Assembly: GCA_963974485.1 (NCBI GenBank)
Contig: CAXBBS010000020.1
Span: forward strand, 1-30,147
Length of the DNA: 30,147 nt
Source of the DNA: JAALKW01 sp963974485
GTDB taxonomy: Bacteria; Pseudomonadota; Gammaproteobacteria; Legionellales; Legionellaceae
Reading direction: 5' to 3'
Under the pieces are notes generated by a model. That model saw only the letters and a program-made list of their open reading frames with translations, had not been told where the DNA came from and made no database searches. The translations under genes were made by a program, and so were the position numbers. Of this stretch, positions 16,682 to 23,748 are shown one piece after another. Each line of letters opens with the position of its first letter. The first letter of the stretch is position 1.

Positions 16682-17240
16682 GCTTATCCTCCTCGTTAAG
16701 AAACTGCTCAATGGATAGCCGACCTAAGTGATAGCGATACTGAAAGACATAACTCATCTTCTTATCCTCTAGGGCACGTAAGCCGACACTTCTTTTCAAC
16801 AGCCCTGTCATCACAACGCGGAGGTTTTTAGGGTCCGCGTAACTCCCTGTCAGTACAAAATAACTGGATATCTTCTGAGACTTAATCACACGCGCCTCAT
16901 GGTTTAACTGAGATAAAAACTGCGGGTAATGCTTGCTTGAAACAAATTCCAAGAGGTGTTGATGATGAGCATCCACCGTCTCAGGGGTGACGTTCAATCG
17001 CGAATACAAAAAGTTCTCGCTCATCATGTTTAAGTAATGGGTATCCACCACCGCATCACTTTTGGTGTAGCTCTCGCCGCCTGAAAAAGGCGTCACTTCA
17101 ACCCTTTGATGCACGGCCGCATACCAAGCCAAACTACCCATCAACATGTTGGTGACCAATAGGCCAAACACGATGGCGACCATCAGGTTTAATCGTGATG
17201 CCAGTTGGCCGAGGCGGTGCTGCTGTACATTAAAGTTCAT
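16674..17240 (-). CDS. traE: TraE inner-membrane pilus assembly protein
   Basis: This 188-residue product, the same length as F TraE, starts at the ATG at 17240, with AAGGA seven bases upstream. A short cytoplasmic start (MNFNVQQHRLGQLASRLN) is followed by one membrane span (about 19-43). The periplasmic domain contains VTPFSGGESYTKSDAVVDTHYLNMMSENFLYSRLNVTPETV, which is typical of TraE. TraE is VirB8-like in position and fold. A TTG 15 bases upstream is a poorer start. It follows traL with two bases between. Confidence 0.93.
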   Translation of the reverse strand: MNFNVQQHRLGQLASRLNLMVAIVFGLLVTNMLMGSLAWYAAVHQRVEVTPFSGGESYTKSDAVVDTHYLNMMSENFLYSRLNVTPETVDAHHQHLLEFVSSKHYPQFLSQLNHEARVIKSQKISSYFVLTGSYADPKNLRVVMTGLLKRSVGLRALEDKKMSYVFQYRYHLGRLSIEQFLNEEDKHA

Positions 17241-17242
17241 GT

Positions 17243-17542
17243 TCAATCCTTCCAAATACGTCGGTGAGATGCGGGTAATTTAGGTACGACCACTTGCATC
17301 ACGCTGCGAGGCAAATGCCAATACGCGAGAATCACTAAAAACCGAGGTCCCCGACCCTTCTTTAAATGCCTAAGTAAACCAAGCAAGCCTGCGCTGATGG
17401 CCACCACCAAAAGCTTCTGGCTTGACATCACCAGAAACAAAACCGCAAACATGGCAACGCAAAGCTCATCCAGGCTCAGGGTAAAGTACCGCCTAGGCTC
17501 ATCTAGATGACTCACCAGGCGGTATAAGTTCGGCGAACTCAT
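17243..17542 (-). CDS. traL: TraL inner-membrane pilus assembly protein
   Basis: The start is set at the ATG at 17542, just after the traA stop, giving 99 residues (F TraL 91). The longer open frame upstream runs through traA and is rejected. The protein begins MSSPNLYRLVSHLDEPRRYF with TLSLDEL next, a recognisable TraL start. Two hydrophobic segments follow (about 28-55 and 75-92), around a basic LRHLKKGRGPRF stretch. TraL is VirB3-like and sits in the inner membrane near the ATPase TraC. Tight packing between traA and traE matches F. Confidence 0.92.
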   Translation of the reverse strand: MSSPNLYRLVSHLDEPRRYFTLSLDELCVAMFAVLFLVMSSQKLLVVAISAGLLGLLRHLKKGRGPRFLVILAYWHLPRSVMQVVVPKLPASHRRIWKD

Positions 17543-17543
17543 G

Positions 17544-17834
17544 TTAAGCAAACACAAAAAGACGTAACAACAGGGCTGGCGCAAAGGCAACAAAAAAGGT
17601 GCCGAGGAAAGCCATCGGGTTCTTACTTTTAATGTACGCAGCCGCCGCCAGAATGATGTCCACCAAAATAAATATCTTCCAAAAGTACCCCGAGCCTCCG
17701 AGCATATCCTGCACATCACCCGTCAACGCCGTTGCCAATTTATCCTCGGCAAAAACGTAGGACGATAAGGCCAACGTACTGAAGCCCAAAGCAGCCTGCT
17801 TGCATCTAATCGCTAATTTTTTACTCATTTTCAC
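17544..17834 (-). CDS. traA: TraA F-type propilin
   Basis: This is a 96-residue propilin with a long leader ending in a cleavage-like VFA at about residue 29, leaving a mature part of about 67 residues, near the 70 of F pilin. Two hydrophobic helices (about 52-67 and 73-95) are separated by a short basic loop, KSKNP, as in F-type pilins. GTG at 17834 has AGGGG about seven bases upstream; an ATG two codons later is also possible. It is the first gene of the transfer operon and directly precedes traL. Sequence identity to F pilin is low, so topology and position carry the call. Confidence 0.88.
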   Translation of the reverse strand: MKMSKKLAIRCKQAALGFSTLALSSYVFAEDKLATALTGDVQDMLGGSGYFWKIFILVDIILAAAAYIKSKNPMAFLGTFFVAFAPALLLRLFVFA

Positions 17835-17866
17835 GTCATTTCCCCTTTTTTTGGTTACAGAAAACC

Positions 17867-17893
17867 CTCAGCGACCATTCGCTCAGTTTTTTT
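17867..17893. promoter_or_regulatory. Hairpin in the traT-traA gap, with a T-run on the plus strand
   Basis: The 117-bp gap before traA contains an 8-bp inverted repeat with one mismatch, CTCAGCGA (17867-17874) and TCGCTCAG (17879-17886), loop CCAT. Seven T follow on the plus strand, so it has the form of a terminator for leftward-to-rightward transcription. On the minus strand it forms a leader hairpin about 30 bases before the traA ribosome site. It could limit read-through from traT, stop antisense RNA, or present a loop GG to the CsrA paralogue. No convincing promoter for traA was found in this gap. Confidence 0.35.
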
Positions 17894-17951
17894 ACAACTT
17901 CTTAGGTGCTCTTAATGCTTAAGGTCGAATTCCATCGGACCTCAATGTTTG

Positions 17952-18704
17952 TTAAAAAAGTCCTGCAAGTGTCTTCACCAGACCCTCTTCAAGCACAGGT
18001 CTTGCTTTGTTGTATGACAAGTTCACCCGCCCTGCGTTGGATACAACACGTGTTCGATACCGCTGATAGTCACTCTGTTTTGAATAGCTCTGTTGGCTCG
18101 ATGATGCGCTGCCGTTCTGAAGGGATGAATTAAACTGCTCACGCGCCTTAACGCCGCGCGCAAGACGCTCCGAAATCTGAACATCCGTCACCATGGTGTA
18201 ATTCACATCTTTCACCAAGGAATCCGCCGCAAGGCCAATCAAGCCACCACCCACACCACCACCAATCATGGCGTTGGTATTTCCTGCCAGTGCACCAATC
18301 CCAGCACCGGCAACACCACCCGCAATCGCCGAGCCATAACCGCCACCCAAGGCACGCTGACTTGCTGTGACACTCATCTTGTCGAGGTTCAAAACATTGG
18401 CCTGAAGCAAGTAATGGGCTGAGCTTGGGTTACCAACCACACGAAAACCATGCGCAATCAAAGCTGTTCTCAGTTGAGGAGCAATGTCTAAATCCTTGCC
18501 GGACGTATTCTTGACCGATACATGGACCGTCTTCTGAGATGGCGCAACCGGATCTAAAAATATCGTCTCGCTTAAATTCGTTCGACTCTCTAAATTACGG
18601 TGCTCAATCGCCGTCTGTGTAGCCGCACAACTCATCAGCACTGAAGCAGCAACGGCTGTTGCCACACATCGCGAACCACGTAAAACCTTCCCTACTGCCG
18701 TCAT
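17952..18704 (-). CDS. traT: TraT surface exclusion lipoprotein
   Basis: This 250-residue outer-membrane lipoprotein has a signal ending in the lipobox VLMSC (Cys near 25). The family pattern follows: NLESRTNLSETIFLDP, VSVKNTSGKDLDIAPQL, YLLQANVLNLDKM, and a Gly/Ala-rich hydrophobic block at about 120-165 with GGYGSAIAGGVAGAGIGALAG. VSNAGRVNLSYNKARPVLEEGL ends the protein. TraT lowers stable mating with cells that already carry the element and is known for serum resistance in F. GAGGAG lies six bases before the ATG. It is placed after a csrA paralogue and upstream of traA, not between traS and traD as in F. Confidence 0.94.
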   Translation of the reverse strand: MTAVGKVLRGSRCVATAVAASVLMSCAATQTAIEHRNLESRTNLSETIFLDPVAPSQKTVHVSVKNTSGKDLDIAPQLRTALIAHGFRVVGNPSSAHYLLQANVLNLDKMSVTASQRALGGGYGSAIAGGVAGAGIGALAGNTNAMIGGGVGGGLIGLAADSLVKDVNYTMVTDVQISERLARGVKAREQFNSSLQNGSASSSQQSYSKQSDYQRYRTRVVSNAGRVNLSYNKARPVLEEGLVKTLAGLF

Positions 18705-18724
18705 GCCCTTCTCCTCAATTTAAA

Positions 18725-18937
18725 TTAACTGCGAGCTCGAACCCTTCGCGTTGATGGGGTACGTGACTCTAACCGTGTACCGTAATTTCGCTCCAAAAGC
18801 TCACTTCGAACAATCGGCATGGAATCAGGTGCTGAAATCCCAATCCTCGCGTACTCGCCAACTTGATCCAGAACCGTGATTTCAATGTCTTCTCGAATCA
18901 TGAAGCCCTGGCCCTTTTTTCTTTCTAAGATCAACAT
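18725..18937 (-). CDS. CsrA-family RNA-binding regulator, plasmid paralogue
   Basis: This 70-residue CsrA homologue keeps the key RNA-contact positions L4, R6 and R44 (PIVRSELLERN). The N-terminal strand is MLILERKKGQGFMI and the core is ITVLDQVGEYARIGISAPDS. The C-terminal tail is Arg-rich. CsrA proteins bind GGA motifs in mRNA leaders. CsrA paralogues beside transfer genes are known in Legionella elements (lvrC, csrT), where they control the element. AAGGAG, five bases before the ATG, overlaps the luxR-type stop, so the two are probably one transcript. Targets here are inferred, with the traA and traT leaders as candidates. Confidence 0.92.
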   Translation of the reverse strand: MLILERKKGQGFMIREDIEITVLDQVGEYARIGISAPDSMPIVRSELLERNYGTRLESRTPSTRRVRARS

Positions 18938-18946
18938 ATCAACTCC

Positions 18947-19777
18947 TTAAGTAATGTTTGAATGACGTAACGTTTGAATAATTTCAGCCTTGCTAAATGA
19001 ATGACCTAAGGCATCTTGTAACTTATTTTTAATATCCAGAAGGCAGCTCTCAACCGTTCGGTGTGATACATCCATTAGGGTTGCGATATGTTTTGAGGTG
19101 TAACCCTTCGTATAAAGCTTCGCGCAACTCGCCTGTTTTTCTGTCAAATACAAGCTGTCTGATTCATTCAATAAAAAGTACCTTTTTGCCTTTGTTTTAT
19201 TCAAAAATTCTTGTCTCGTTTTCTCCGGAAGCATGATGTTGTTAACCCTGTCATGATTGATGTCTTGTTTTGATGGCAAATAGATGCGGTGATTTTCTGC
19301 CTCTTTAATCAAAGGTCTTGCCTCATCATTAAAGTAATGAATAAAATTCTGAAGTAAATCGATGTTCCCAACATAAAAGTTGTTAATGGCATAGCGCTCT
19401 CGACTTGAAGCAAACACATACAAATACGTCACGTCTTCGCGTTTAACAATAAAGCTAATGCCGTGGTCGATATTGAAAAAGTCTCTACCCTGAAGATAAA
19501 TGGGATCTTTAGAGTTTAGCTCTGACCAAAGAAAATAGCCTTTAGGAAGCAAGTGCTCTACATCCATCGTCCCAATTGAGTTAAATAATGCGTTTTGGTA
19601 AAAGTGATCAATCCATTCAGGGTTGTTCGTCAGCAACTCGCGAGAACAATCATTGTTGTGCACTTTGATGTAGTTAAAGTAGGTGATACCAATCGACTCA
19701 AGGAGTGGATTAACCAATTCTTTAACGTTTGCACTGCTCGTGAGTGCGTGATGTTCTTTTAAATTGATGCCTTGCAT
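18947..19777 (-). CDS. LuxR-type transcription regulator
   Basis: The start is set at the ATG at 19777 (MQGINLKEHHALTSS), with GAGGAG five bases upstream; an ATG 15 bases earlier has no ribosome site. The 276-residue protein has a C-terminal LuxR-type helix-turn-helix at about 205-270: LTEKQASCAKLYTKGYTSKH, then IATLMDVSHRTVESCL and DIKNKL. The N-terminal 170 residues resemble the fold of autoinducer-binding domains in length and pattern, but I cannot confirm ligand residues. It is a LuxR solo here, since no LuxI is in the window. It lies between the LOG enzyme and the CsrA paralogue, probably regulating this operon. Confidence 0.88.
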   Translation of the reverse strand: MQGINLKEHHALTSSANVKELVNPLLESIGITYFNYIKVHNNDCSRELLTNNPEWIDHFYQNALFNSIGTMDVEHLLPKGYFLWSELNSKDPIYLQGRDFFNIDHGISFIVKREDVTYLYVFASSRERYAINNFYVGNIDLLQNFIHYFNDEARPLIKEAENHRIYLPSKQDINHDRVNNIMLPEKTRQEFLNKTKAKRYFLLNESDSLYLTEKQASCAKLYTKGYTSKHIATLMDVSHRTVESCLLDIKNKLQDALGHSFSKAEIIQTLRHSNIT

Positions 19778-19788
19778 GACAACTCCTC

Positions 19789-20328
19789 TCATGAATTCAG
19801 TAATTTACCCATTAACGCATGAACATCTGCATCAATTTCCGGAATCATCATGTGCTCATACTTCACAAACCCTTGCTCCTGGCAATGACTAACAAAACCA
19901 AACAACTTATCAAAATAACCATCCACATTAAGGAATCCGATTCGTTTTTGAAGCTCACCTATTTTAATGGCGTTCCATGTCTCAATGGCTTCCTCAAGTG
20001 TTCCTATGCCGCCTGGCACCACAACAAAAGTGTCAGATAACTCTTGCATCATTTTCTTTCTGTCCTGCATGGAGTTCACCACATGCAGTGCATCTAAGTT
20101 TTTTAGCGGTTTTTCTTTATCAAGAAGATGTTCGGTAATCACACCGATAACACGCCCACCTTGCTCTTTAACAGTCCTGGCCAAAAGCCCCATCATGCCA
20201 AGGCTTGACCCGCCATAAATCAAGGTAAATTCCATCTGATAAATATGATTTCCAAGTTGGATGACCTTATCTTCAAGCCGCTTATCCACCCCAACGCTTG
20301 CACCTAAATAAACACATACTGACGTCAT
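19789..20328 (-). CDS. LOG-family nucleoside 5'-monophosphate phosphoribohydrolase
   Basis: This 179-residue Rossmann-type enzyme carries the LOG signature PGGIGTLEE at residues 105-113 with upstream DRKKMM near 89-94, plus CVYLGAS at the start and LIYGGSSLGMMGLLA. LOG proteins release a free base from nucleoside 5'-monophosphates, including cytokinin precursors, and some are annotated as lysine decarboxylase-like by error. The ATG at 20328 has AAGGAA six bases upstream. An in-frame ATG at 20367 lies upstream of the predicted -10 box and is rejected. The gene opens a likely operon with luxR, csrA and traT. Its substrate here is unknown. Confidence 0.9.
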   Translation of the reverse strand: MTSVCVYLGASVGVDKRLEDKVIQLGNHIYQMEFTLIYGGSSLGMMGLLARTVKEQGGRVIGVITEHLLDKEKPLKNLDALHVVNSMQDRKKMMQELSDTFVVVPGGIGTLEEAIETWNAIKIGELQKRIGFLNVDGYFDKLFGFVSHCQEQGFVKYEHMMIPEIDADVHALMGKLLNS

Positions 20329-20356
20329 AAATAGTTCCTTAAATAATCGCTTGCTC

Positions 20357-20385
20357 ATTGTATGCACTAAAACTTAACAAGTGAA
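20357..20385 (-). promoter_or_regulatory. Candidate sigma70 promoter for the LOG-luxR-csrA-traT unit
   Basis: On the minus strand TTCACT (20380-20385) and TACAAT (20357-20362) are separated by 17 bases. This places the transcript start near 20350, about 22 bases before the LOG start codon and including its ribosome site. The -10 matches five of six consensus bases, the -35 four of six. The gap to the preceding 80-residue gene is about 100 bases, leaving room for a regulated promoter. Prediction only. Confidence 0.5.
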
Positions 20386-20431
20386 CCCGTAAAAATACCT
20401 GCTTTGTCAAAAAAGTCAGCATAACAAAACC

Positions 20432-20674
20432 TCATGATACCCTCTTATATTCATGCAAGTTGATCACCTCACACAGATGAGACTGTTTAATATCATGCTG
20501 TTTCTTGTTATCTATAAGGCAGAGCAAACTCTGGCACGCATCTGCGGTGTTACCAAAAGCATCCCAAAGTTCTGTCTCCAACGTGTCGTCATAAGCTAAA
20601 AGCAACCGGTTTGCGCAATACTGCAAAGAATCGAGTATCTCGCCTGGATTAAATTTATGATGCGTTGTTGTCAT
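20432..20674 (-). CDS. Hypothetical protein, 80 residues
   Basis: I do not recognise this 80-residue, soluble, helix-rich protein (FNPGEILDSLQYCANRLLLA, then ALWDAFG-like and CQSLLCLIDN stretches). It overlaps the stop of the lambda-P-like gene by four bases (ATGA), so it is likely real and translationally coupled. It has no signal peptide or membrane segment. Position suggests it belongs with the replication-type or element-control genes upstream rather than with LOG-luxR, which has its own promoter candidate. Confidence 0.6.
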   Translation of the reverse strand: MTTTHHKFNPGEILDSLQYCANRLLLAYDDTLETELWDAFGNTADACQSLLCLIDNKKQHDIKQSHLCEVINLHEYKRVS

Positions 20675-21204
20675 GATTTCACCTTAAGCAAGTCTGCAAG
20701 TTTGGGGTAAGTTTTTGATGCGACACGTTTATCCTTCACATCTTCATCGGAAACATCAGGCACCTTAAAACCACGTGCCACACGCGCACTCAAATCCTCA
20801 TACACTTCTTGAAATACCCTGAAGGCATAATCAGCTCTTGCCGCATTCACCACATCAACCCCCAAATGTTTCACCGTGAATTTAATCGCGGGATGACTCC
20901 ATACAGGACGTGCAAGATGGTAGTTCTGACGCGCTTCTTTAAACGCCGCGTGCACGCTTGGCAAACCCGTTCTATCAGGGCTCTTGCAGCACAAGTGACG
21001 GAACTGCGTGCAATTAGGTGGCCAGGTTTCGAAGCGAGCATCACGCATCATGGTGTGCAGGCCAAAAGCCATATCCTTCTCTGTTAAATCATTCAGCGCC
21101 TGGTACCACACACCTGAATCCTTATCGCCGTAAACGTTCACAAATCGTGCCCCATAAATATCAGTAAGCTGAAGCCATAAGGTGGCTATCATATTCATTC
21201 TCAT
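20671..21204 (-). CDS. Lambda P-like replication/helicase-loader type protein
   Basis: Taken from the ATG at 21204 this is 177 residues. The open frame extends to 21369, but that part lies inside the upstream gene and has a different composition. Residues WLQLTDIYGARFVNVYGD, a VWYQAL segment and WPPNCTQFRHLC resemble the phage replication protein P family, whose members load the replicative helicase. The order DnaT-like gene, this gene and, further on, a csrA paralogue resembles lvrA-lvrB-lvrC of Legionella elements; that comparison is from memory and needs a search. No strong ribosome site is seen, so coupling to the upstream gene is likely. Confidence 0.6.
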   Translation of the reverse strand: MRMNMIATLWLQLTDIYGARFVNVYGDKDSGVWYQALNDLTEKDMAFGLHTMMRDARFETWPPNCTQFRHLCCKSPDRTGLPSVHAAFKEARQNYHLARPVWSHPAIKFTVKHLGVDVVNAARADYAFRVFQEVYEDLSARVARGFKVPDVSDEDVKDKRVASKTYPKLADLLKVKS

Positions 21205-22117
21205 GCTCTGCTCTTGCCTGGAAGCGCCCTGTCTCTTCACATAGGTTGAATGATGCTTTGTAGGCATTGATGACGCGTTCCCGAGCGCTTGGCTTATGTG
21301 TCTTACCGCTGCTTCTTGCATGTTTAATTTCCTTGGGTTGGTTAGACGGTTGCTGCTTACGCTCGGCACTTCTAGCTAACCAGCGGAGGTAAATGGGGTT
21401 GAAGTCTGCCCACAAGCTACCAGCGGCTTTGTTGTGGTCAATGAAGGCTTGGATTTCATTCAAATCTTCGGCAAAGTGAATCCCCATCGAGGTTGCTCGT
21501 GCAATCGTTTCAGGGCTTGGGGTGAAGTCGTCAGCAATCAATAATTTTTCGTTTGTTTTGTTATTGTTGTTGTTTGTTTTATATATATTCTTTACATAGC
21601 TTTCAGAAGAAGCTGCTGTGTATACTTCTGTGTTTGAAACCGTATCAGGACATGTATCGAGAACGACCGTTTCATGAGGTGTTTCGACTGATTTGTCCTT
21701 GATTAAAACTGCATGTTTATCTGTGTATACTTTATCTTGAGAGAAGTGGGCTTGGTATATTTCAGGGAGTGTTAAAAACTGAACTTGCAGACTCTGACCT
21801 TGACTCAAAATCTTAAAATCTTTAGAGCACTGCTCAGAAATCGTAATGAGATAACTTCGAATGGCTTGCTTATGTGGCGTTCCAGCACCACGTCTACCCG
21901 GAGCCGGATCGATAGATAACATAGAAGCTAATTCACGATAACTGATGTCAGAAACAATCCCTGTTTCTGGATCGGCGCGATTAATTAAGTAACCGATCAT
22001 GCTGATATGAGCATGAGGTAGACCTAAAAATCTGGATTCGATTTCTTGCCTTACTTGGCTGAAAATTGTTATCAACCGTATATGGTTGCCCCTTCGATCT
22101 ATGCATACCACCGTCAT
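21161..22117 (-). CDS. Winged-helix/DnaT-like protein (Legionella vir-region type)
   Basis: This is a 318-residue protein. The N-terminal part (about 25-125) looks like a replication or regulator winged helix, with LPHAHISMIGYLINRADPET and YRELASMLSID. A polar, low-complexity linker follows, including a run of Asn near 182-186. The C-terminal segment at about 198-252 (FTPSPETIARATSMGIHFAE, ending YLRWLARSAE) resembles the DnaT primosomal domain. Such proteins help load helicase or prime DNA. AAGAG lies six bases before the ATG at 22117. It starts the leftward block that ends in the tra operon and overlaps the next gene. Similarity to LvrA is tentative. Confidence 0.65.
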   Translation of the reverse strand: MTVVCIDRRGNHIRLITIFSQVRQEIESRFLGLPHAHISMIGYLINRADPETGIVSDISYRELASMLSIDPAPGRRGAGTPHKQAIRSYLITISEQCSKDFKILSQGQSLQVQFLTLPEIYQAHFSQDKVYTDKHAVLIKDKSVETPHETVVLDTCPDTVSNTEVYTAASSESYVKNIYKTNNNNNKTNEKLLIADDFTPSPETIARATSMGIHFAEDLNEIQAFIDHNKAAGSLWADFNPIYLRWLARSAERKQQPSNQPKEIKHARSSGKTHKPSARERVINAYKASFNLCEETGRFQARAEHENEYDSHLMASAY

Positions 22118-22237
22118 CCCTTACTCTTCTATTAGTTTAATTATGCTTATATAGTAAATCAAAAACATATAAATGTAAACCCGAATTACTTATTTCGGGA
22201 TGTCAAAATAGGTGTATTGATACTTTTTAATATTCTT

Positions 22238-22267
22238 TTGGACCTTTTTTTATTATTTTGCTACTAT
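22238..22267 (+). promoter_or_regulatory. Candidate promoter for the small-protein/ankyrin cluster
   Basis: TTGGAC (22238-22243) and TACTAT (22262-22267) are 18 bases apart. The ATG at 22274 is so close that the mRNA would be nearly leaderless, in keeping with the lack of a ribosome site there. The divergent gap 22118-22273 is AT-rich and must also hold the promoter for the leftward DnaT-like gene, which I could not place. Prediction only. Confidence 0.35.
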
Positions 22268-22273
22268 ATTTCA

Positions 22274-22600
22274 ATGAAATTAATCACTCCCAAAAACTCT
22301 GTGCCAGAATTCCAATTGAGGCCATCATCTATATCCCTTTTCGATACAATGGGAACAGATTACTTGTTATTCCTAAAACCCCACGATACCGATCAAAACA
22401 AAAATCTTTGGACTTTACACATAACCATTAAAGATACCGGGGAAAAAGGCATTCTCGTTACATCAAGAGGAGAGACAAGGATATTTAAAGACGTTAACAC
22501 GGCTGTTGAGTTAGTAAAAAAATACTCCTCTAAATTTAAGAACCTAGAGCTAACATTCAGCAATGTTAAAGCTAAATCTGCAGCTTATGAACAAGTCTAG
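22274..22600 (+). CDS. Small hypothetical protein, paralogue of the next gene
   Basis: Read from the ATG at 22274, this is a 108-residue soluble protein of unknown function; an upstream in-frame ATG would add a hydrophobic stretch encoded by promoter-like DNA. Its core, LWTLHITIKDTGEKGILVTS followed by GETRIFKDVNTAVELVKKY, aligns with WWEIVLYSPRTNHKHVILNK and GKPKLFKKIESAVNFIETY in the next gene. The two are therefore diverged tandem copies. Small proteins of this pattern occur beside plasmid partition genes in other plasmids, but I cannot confirm the family. AT-rich like its neighbours and unlike the tra region. Confidence 0.55.
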   Translation: MKLITPKNSVPEFQLRPSSISLFDTMGTDYLLFLKPHDTDQNKNLWTLHITIKDTGEKGILVTSRGETRIFKDVNTAVELVKKYSSKFKNLELTFSNVKAKSAAYEQV

Positions 22601-22880
22601 AATTCCAATAACACTGAGTGAGTTGAAAACATTTGTTCAGTCAAAACATGATTTCGATATGGCACTAGTTCGAATGAACGAAAAAGGATCTACATGGTGG
22701 GAAATTGTGTTATACTCCCCGAGAACGAACCACAAGCATGTGATTCTAAATAAACTCGGTAAGCCTAAACTATTTAAAAAAATAGAAAGCGCTGTGAATT
22801 TCATTGAAACTTATTGTCCTTCAAACAAAAAGTTTTTAGTTTTACTCGATGGTGAATGTTGTGATGAACTTCTCTTTTAA
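22587..22880 (+). CDS. Small hypothetical protein, possibly partition-associated
   Basis: This 97-residue protein is read from the ATG at 22587, overlapping the end of the previous gene. It has LSELKTFVQSKHDFDMALVR, then MNEKGSTWWEIVLYSPRT and a GKPKLFKKIESAVNFI segment. This alpha/beta pattern recalls small proteins annotated as partition-associated in plasmids, from memory only. No signal peptide. The gene overlaps the ankyrin gene that follows, suggesting one transcript of three genes. The function is not established. Confidence 0.55.
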   Translation: MNKSRIPITLSELKTFVQSKHDFDMALVRMNEKGSTWWEIVLYSPRTNHKHVILNKLGKPKLFKKIESAVNFIETYCPSNKKFLVLLDGECCDELLF

Positions 22881-23730
22881 AAAAACTCCTTTGCAAACAT
22901 GCCTTTATCAAGAAGACTATCAAAATTATAATGCTATTTTAAAAACTAATTTAAAAAACAATCTCAGCGACTTAAATCAAGAGAATATAAGTTATTTTGG
23001 CAATGAAACTCCCATTCACGCTGCCTCTGTTTCTGGCAATTTGCGCGCCATAAAATCCATTGTAAATAAAAACGGGGATGCTATCGTAAACCTAAAGAAT
23101 AACAAAGGGTTTTCGCCTCTACATTGGGCCTCAATGAATGGAAAATATGATGCAGTTCAACTTCTACTACAACTGGGATCCGACCCGAATGCATTAACCG
23201 ATTACGAAGAGTCTTCTTTATATTGGGCTACTAGAAGTGGCGTAACTAAAACTGTGGAGCTTTTGCTTTTAACGTCAAAGAAAGATGTTGTTAACTTTAA
23301 AAATAAAGAGGGTTTTTATCCTCTCCACCTCTGTGCATCTAATGGTGATTTTGATACATACAAAATATTAATTGCTAAAGGCGCCAATCCTTTTGTAACA
23401 AACAAATATGGCGCCACCCCTCTTCATTGGTCATGCCATAGAGAGGCATGTTTAATTGACTCAAGTCAGTACCTAGGAAAGAGCAAAATATCAAGTGATA
23501 TTATCCAACTATCCAACAAAAACCCCAAGAAAAAAGATTTCCTTAACTCTATTAACAAGATCGGTAAAACAGCTCTGCACTGGGCATGCATTTCTGATTT
23601 TTCATCTATAGTGAAAGATCTATTAACTCTTGGTTGTGACCCAACTATAGGGCTTGATGGATTTGCCACCACTTATTATGATGCTGTACATGGTAATTTT
23701 TCAAAAGACATAACAAACCTTATTTTGTAG
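22864..23730 (+). CDS. Ankyrin-repeat protein, candidate effector
   Basis: This is a 288-residue protein from the ATG at 22864, which has GGTGA eight bases upstream; an ATG five codons earlier is less likely. It carries about six ankyrin repeats: ETPIHAASVSGNLRAIKSI, FSPLHWASMNGKYDAVQLLL, SSLYWATRSGVTKTVELLL, FYPLHLCASNGDFDTYKILI, ATPLHWSC and KTALHWACISDFSSIVKDLL. An insertion of about 35 polar residues separates repeats five and six. Ankyrin repeats mediate protein binding and are common in proteins that Legionella and relatives deliver into hosts, but no secretion signal was seen. It may instead act with the two small proteins upstream. Confidence 0.85.
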   Translation: MNFSFKKTPLQTCLYQEDYQNYNAILKTNLKNNLSDLNQENISYFGNETPIHAASVSGNLRAIKSIVNKNGDAIVNLKNNKGFSPLHWASMNGKYDAVQLLLQLGSDPNALTDYEESSLYWATRSGVTKTVELLLLTSKKDVVNFKNKEGFYPLHLCASNGDFDTYKILIAKGANPFVTNKYGATPLHWSCHREACLIDSSQYLGKSKISSDIIQLSNKNPKKKDFLNSINKIGKTALHWACISDFSSIVKDLLTLGCDPTIGLDGFATTYYDAVHGNFSKDITNLIL

Positions 23731-23748
23731 CATAGAAAAAACTTCTAA

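Noticed and set aside
17543..17719. N-terminal extension of TraL
   Set aside because: It runs through traA in another frame; the ATG right after the traA stop gives the normal TraL length and start.
17867..17893. Strong terminator separating traT from traA on the minus strand
   Set aside because: The T-run is on the plus strand and the stem has a mismatch, so termination of the leftward transcript is doubtful; kept only as a hairpin.
21205..21369. N-terminal extension of the lambda-P-like protein
   Set aside because: This part would be read out of frame inside the DnaT-like gene; ATGs at 21204-21192 match the start of the recognisable domain.
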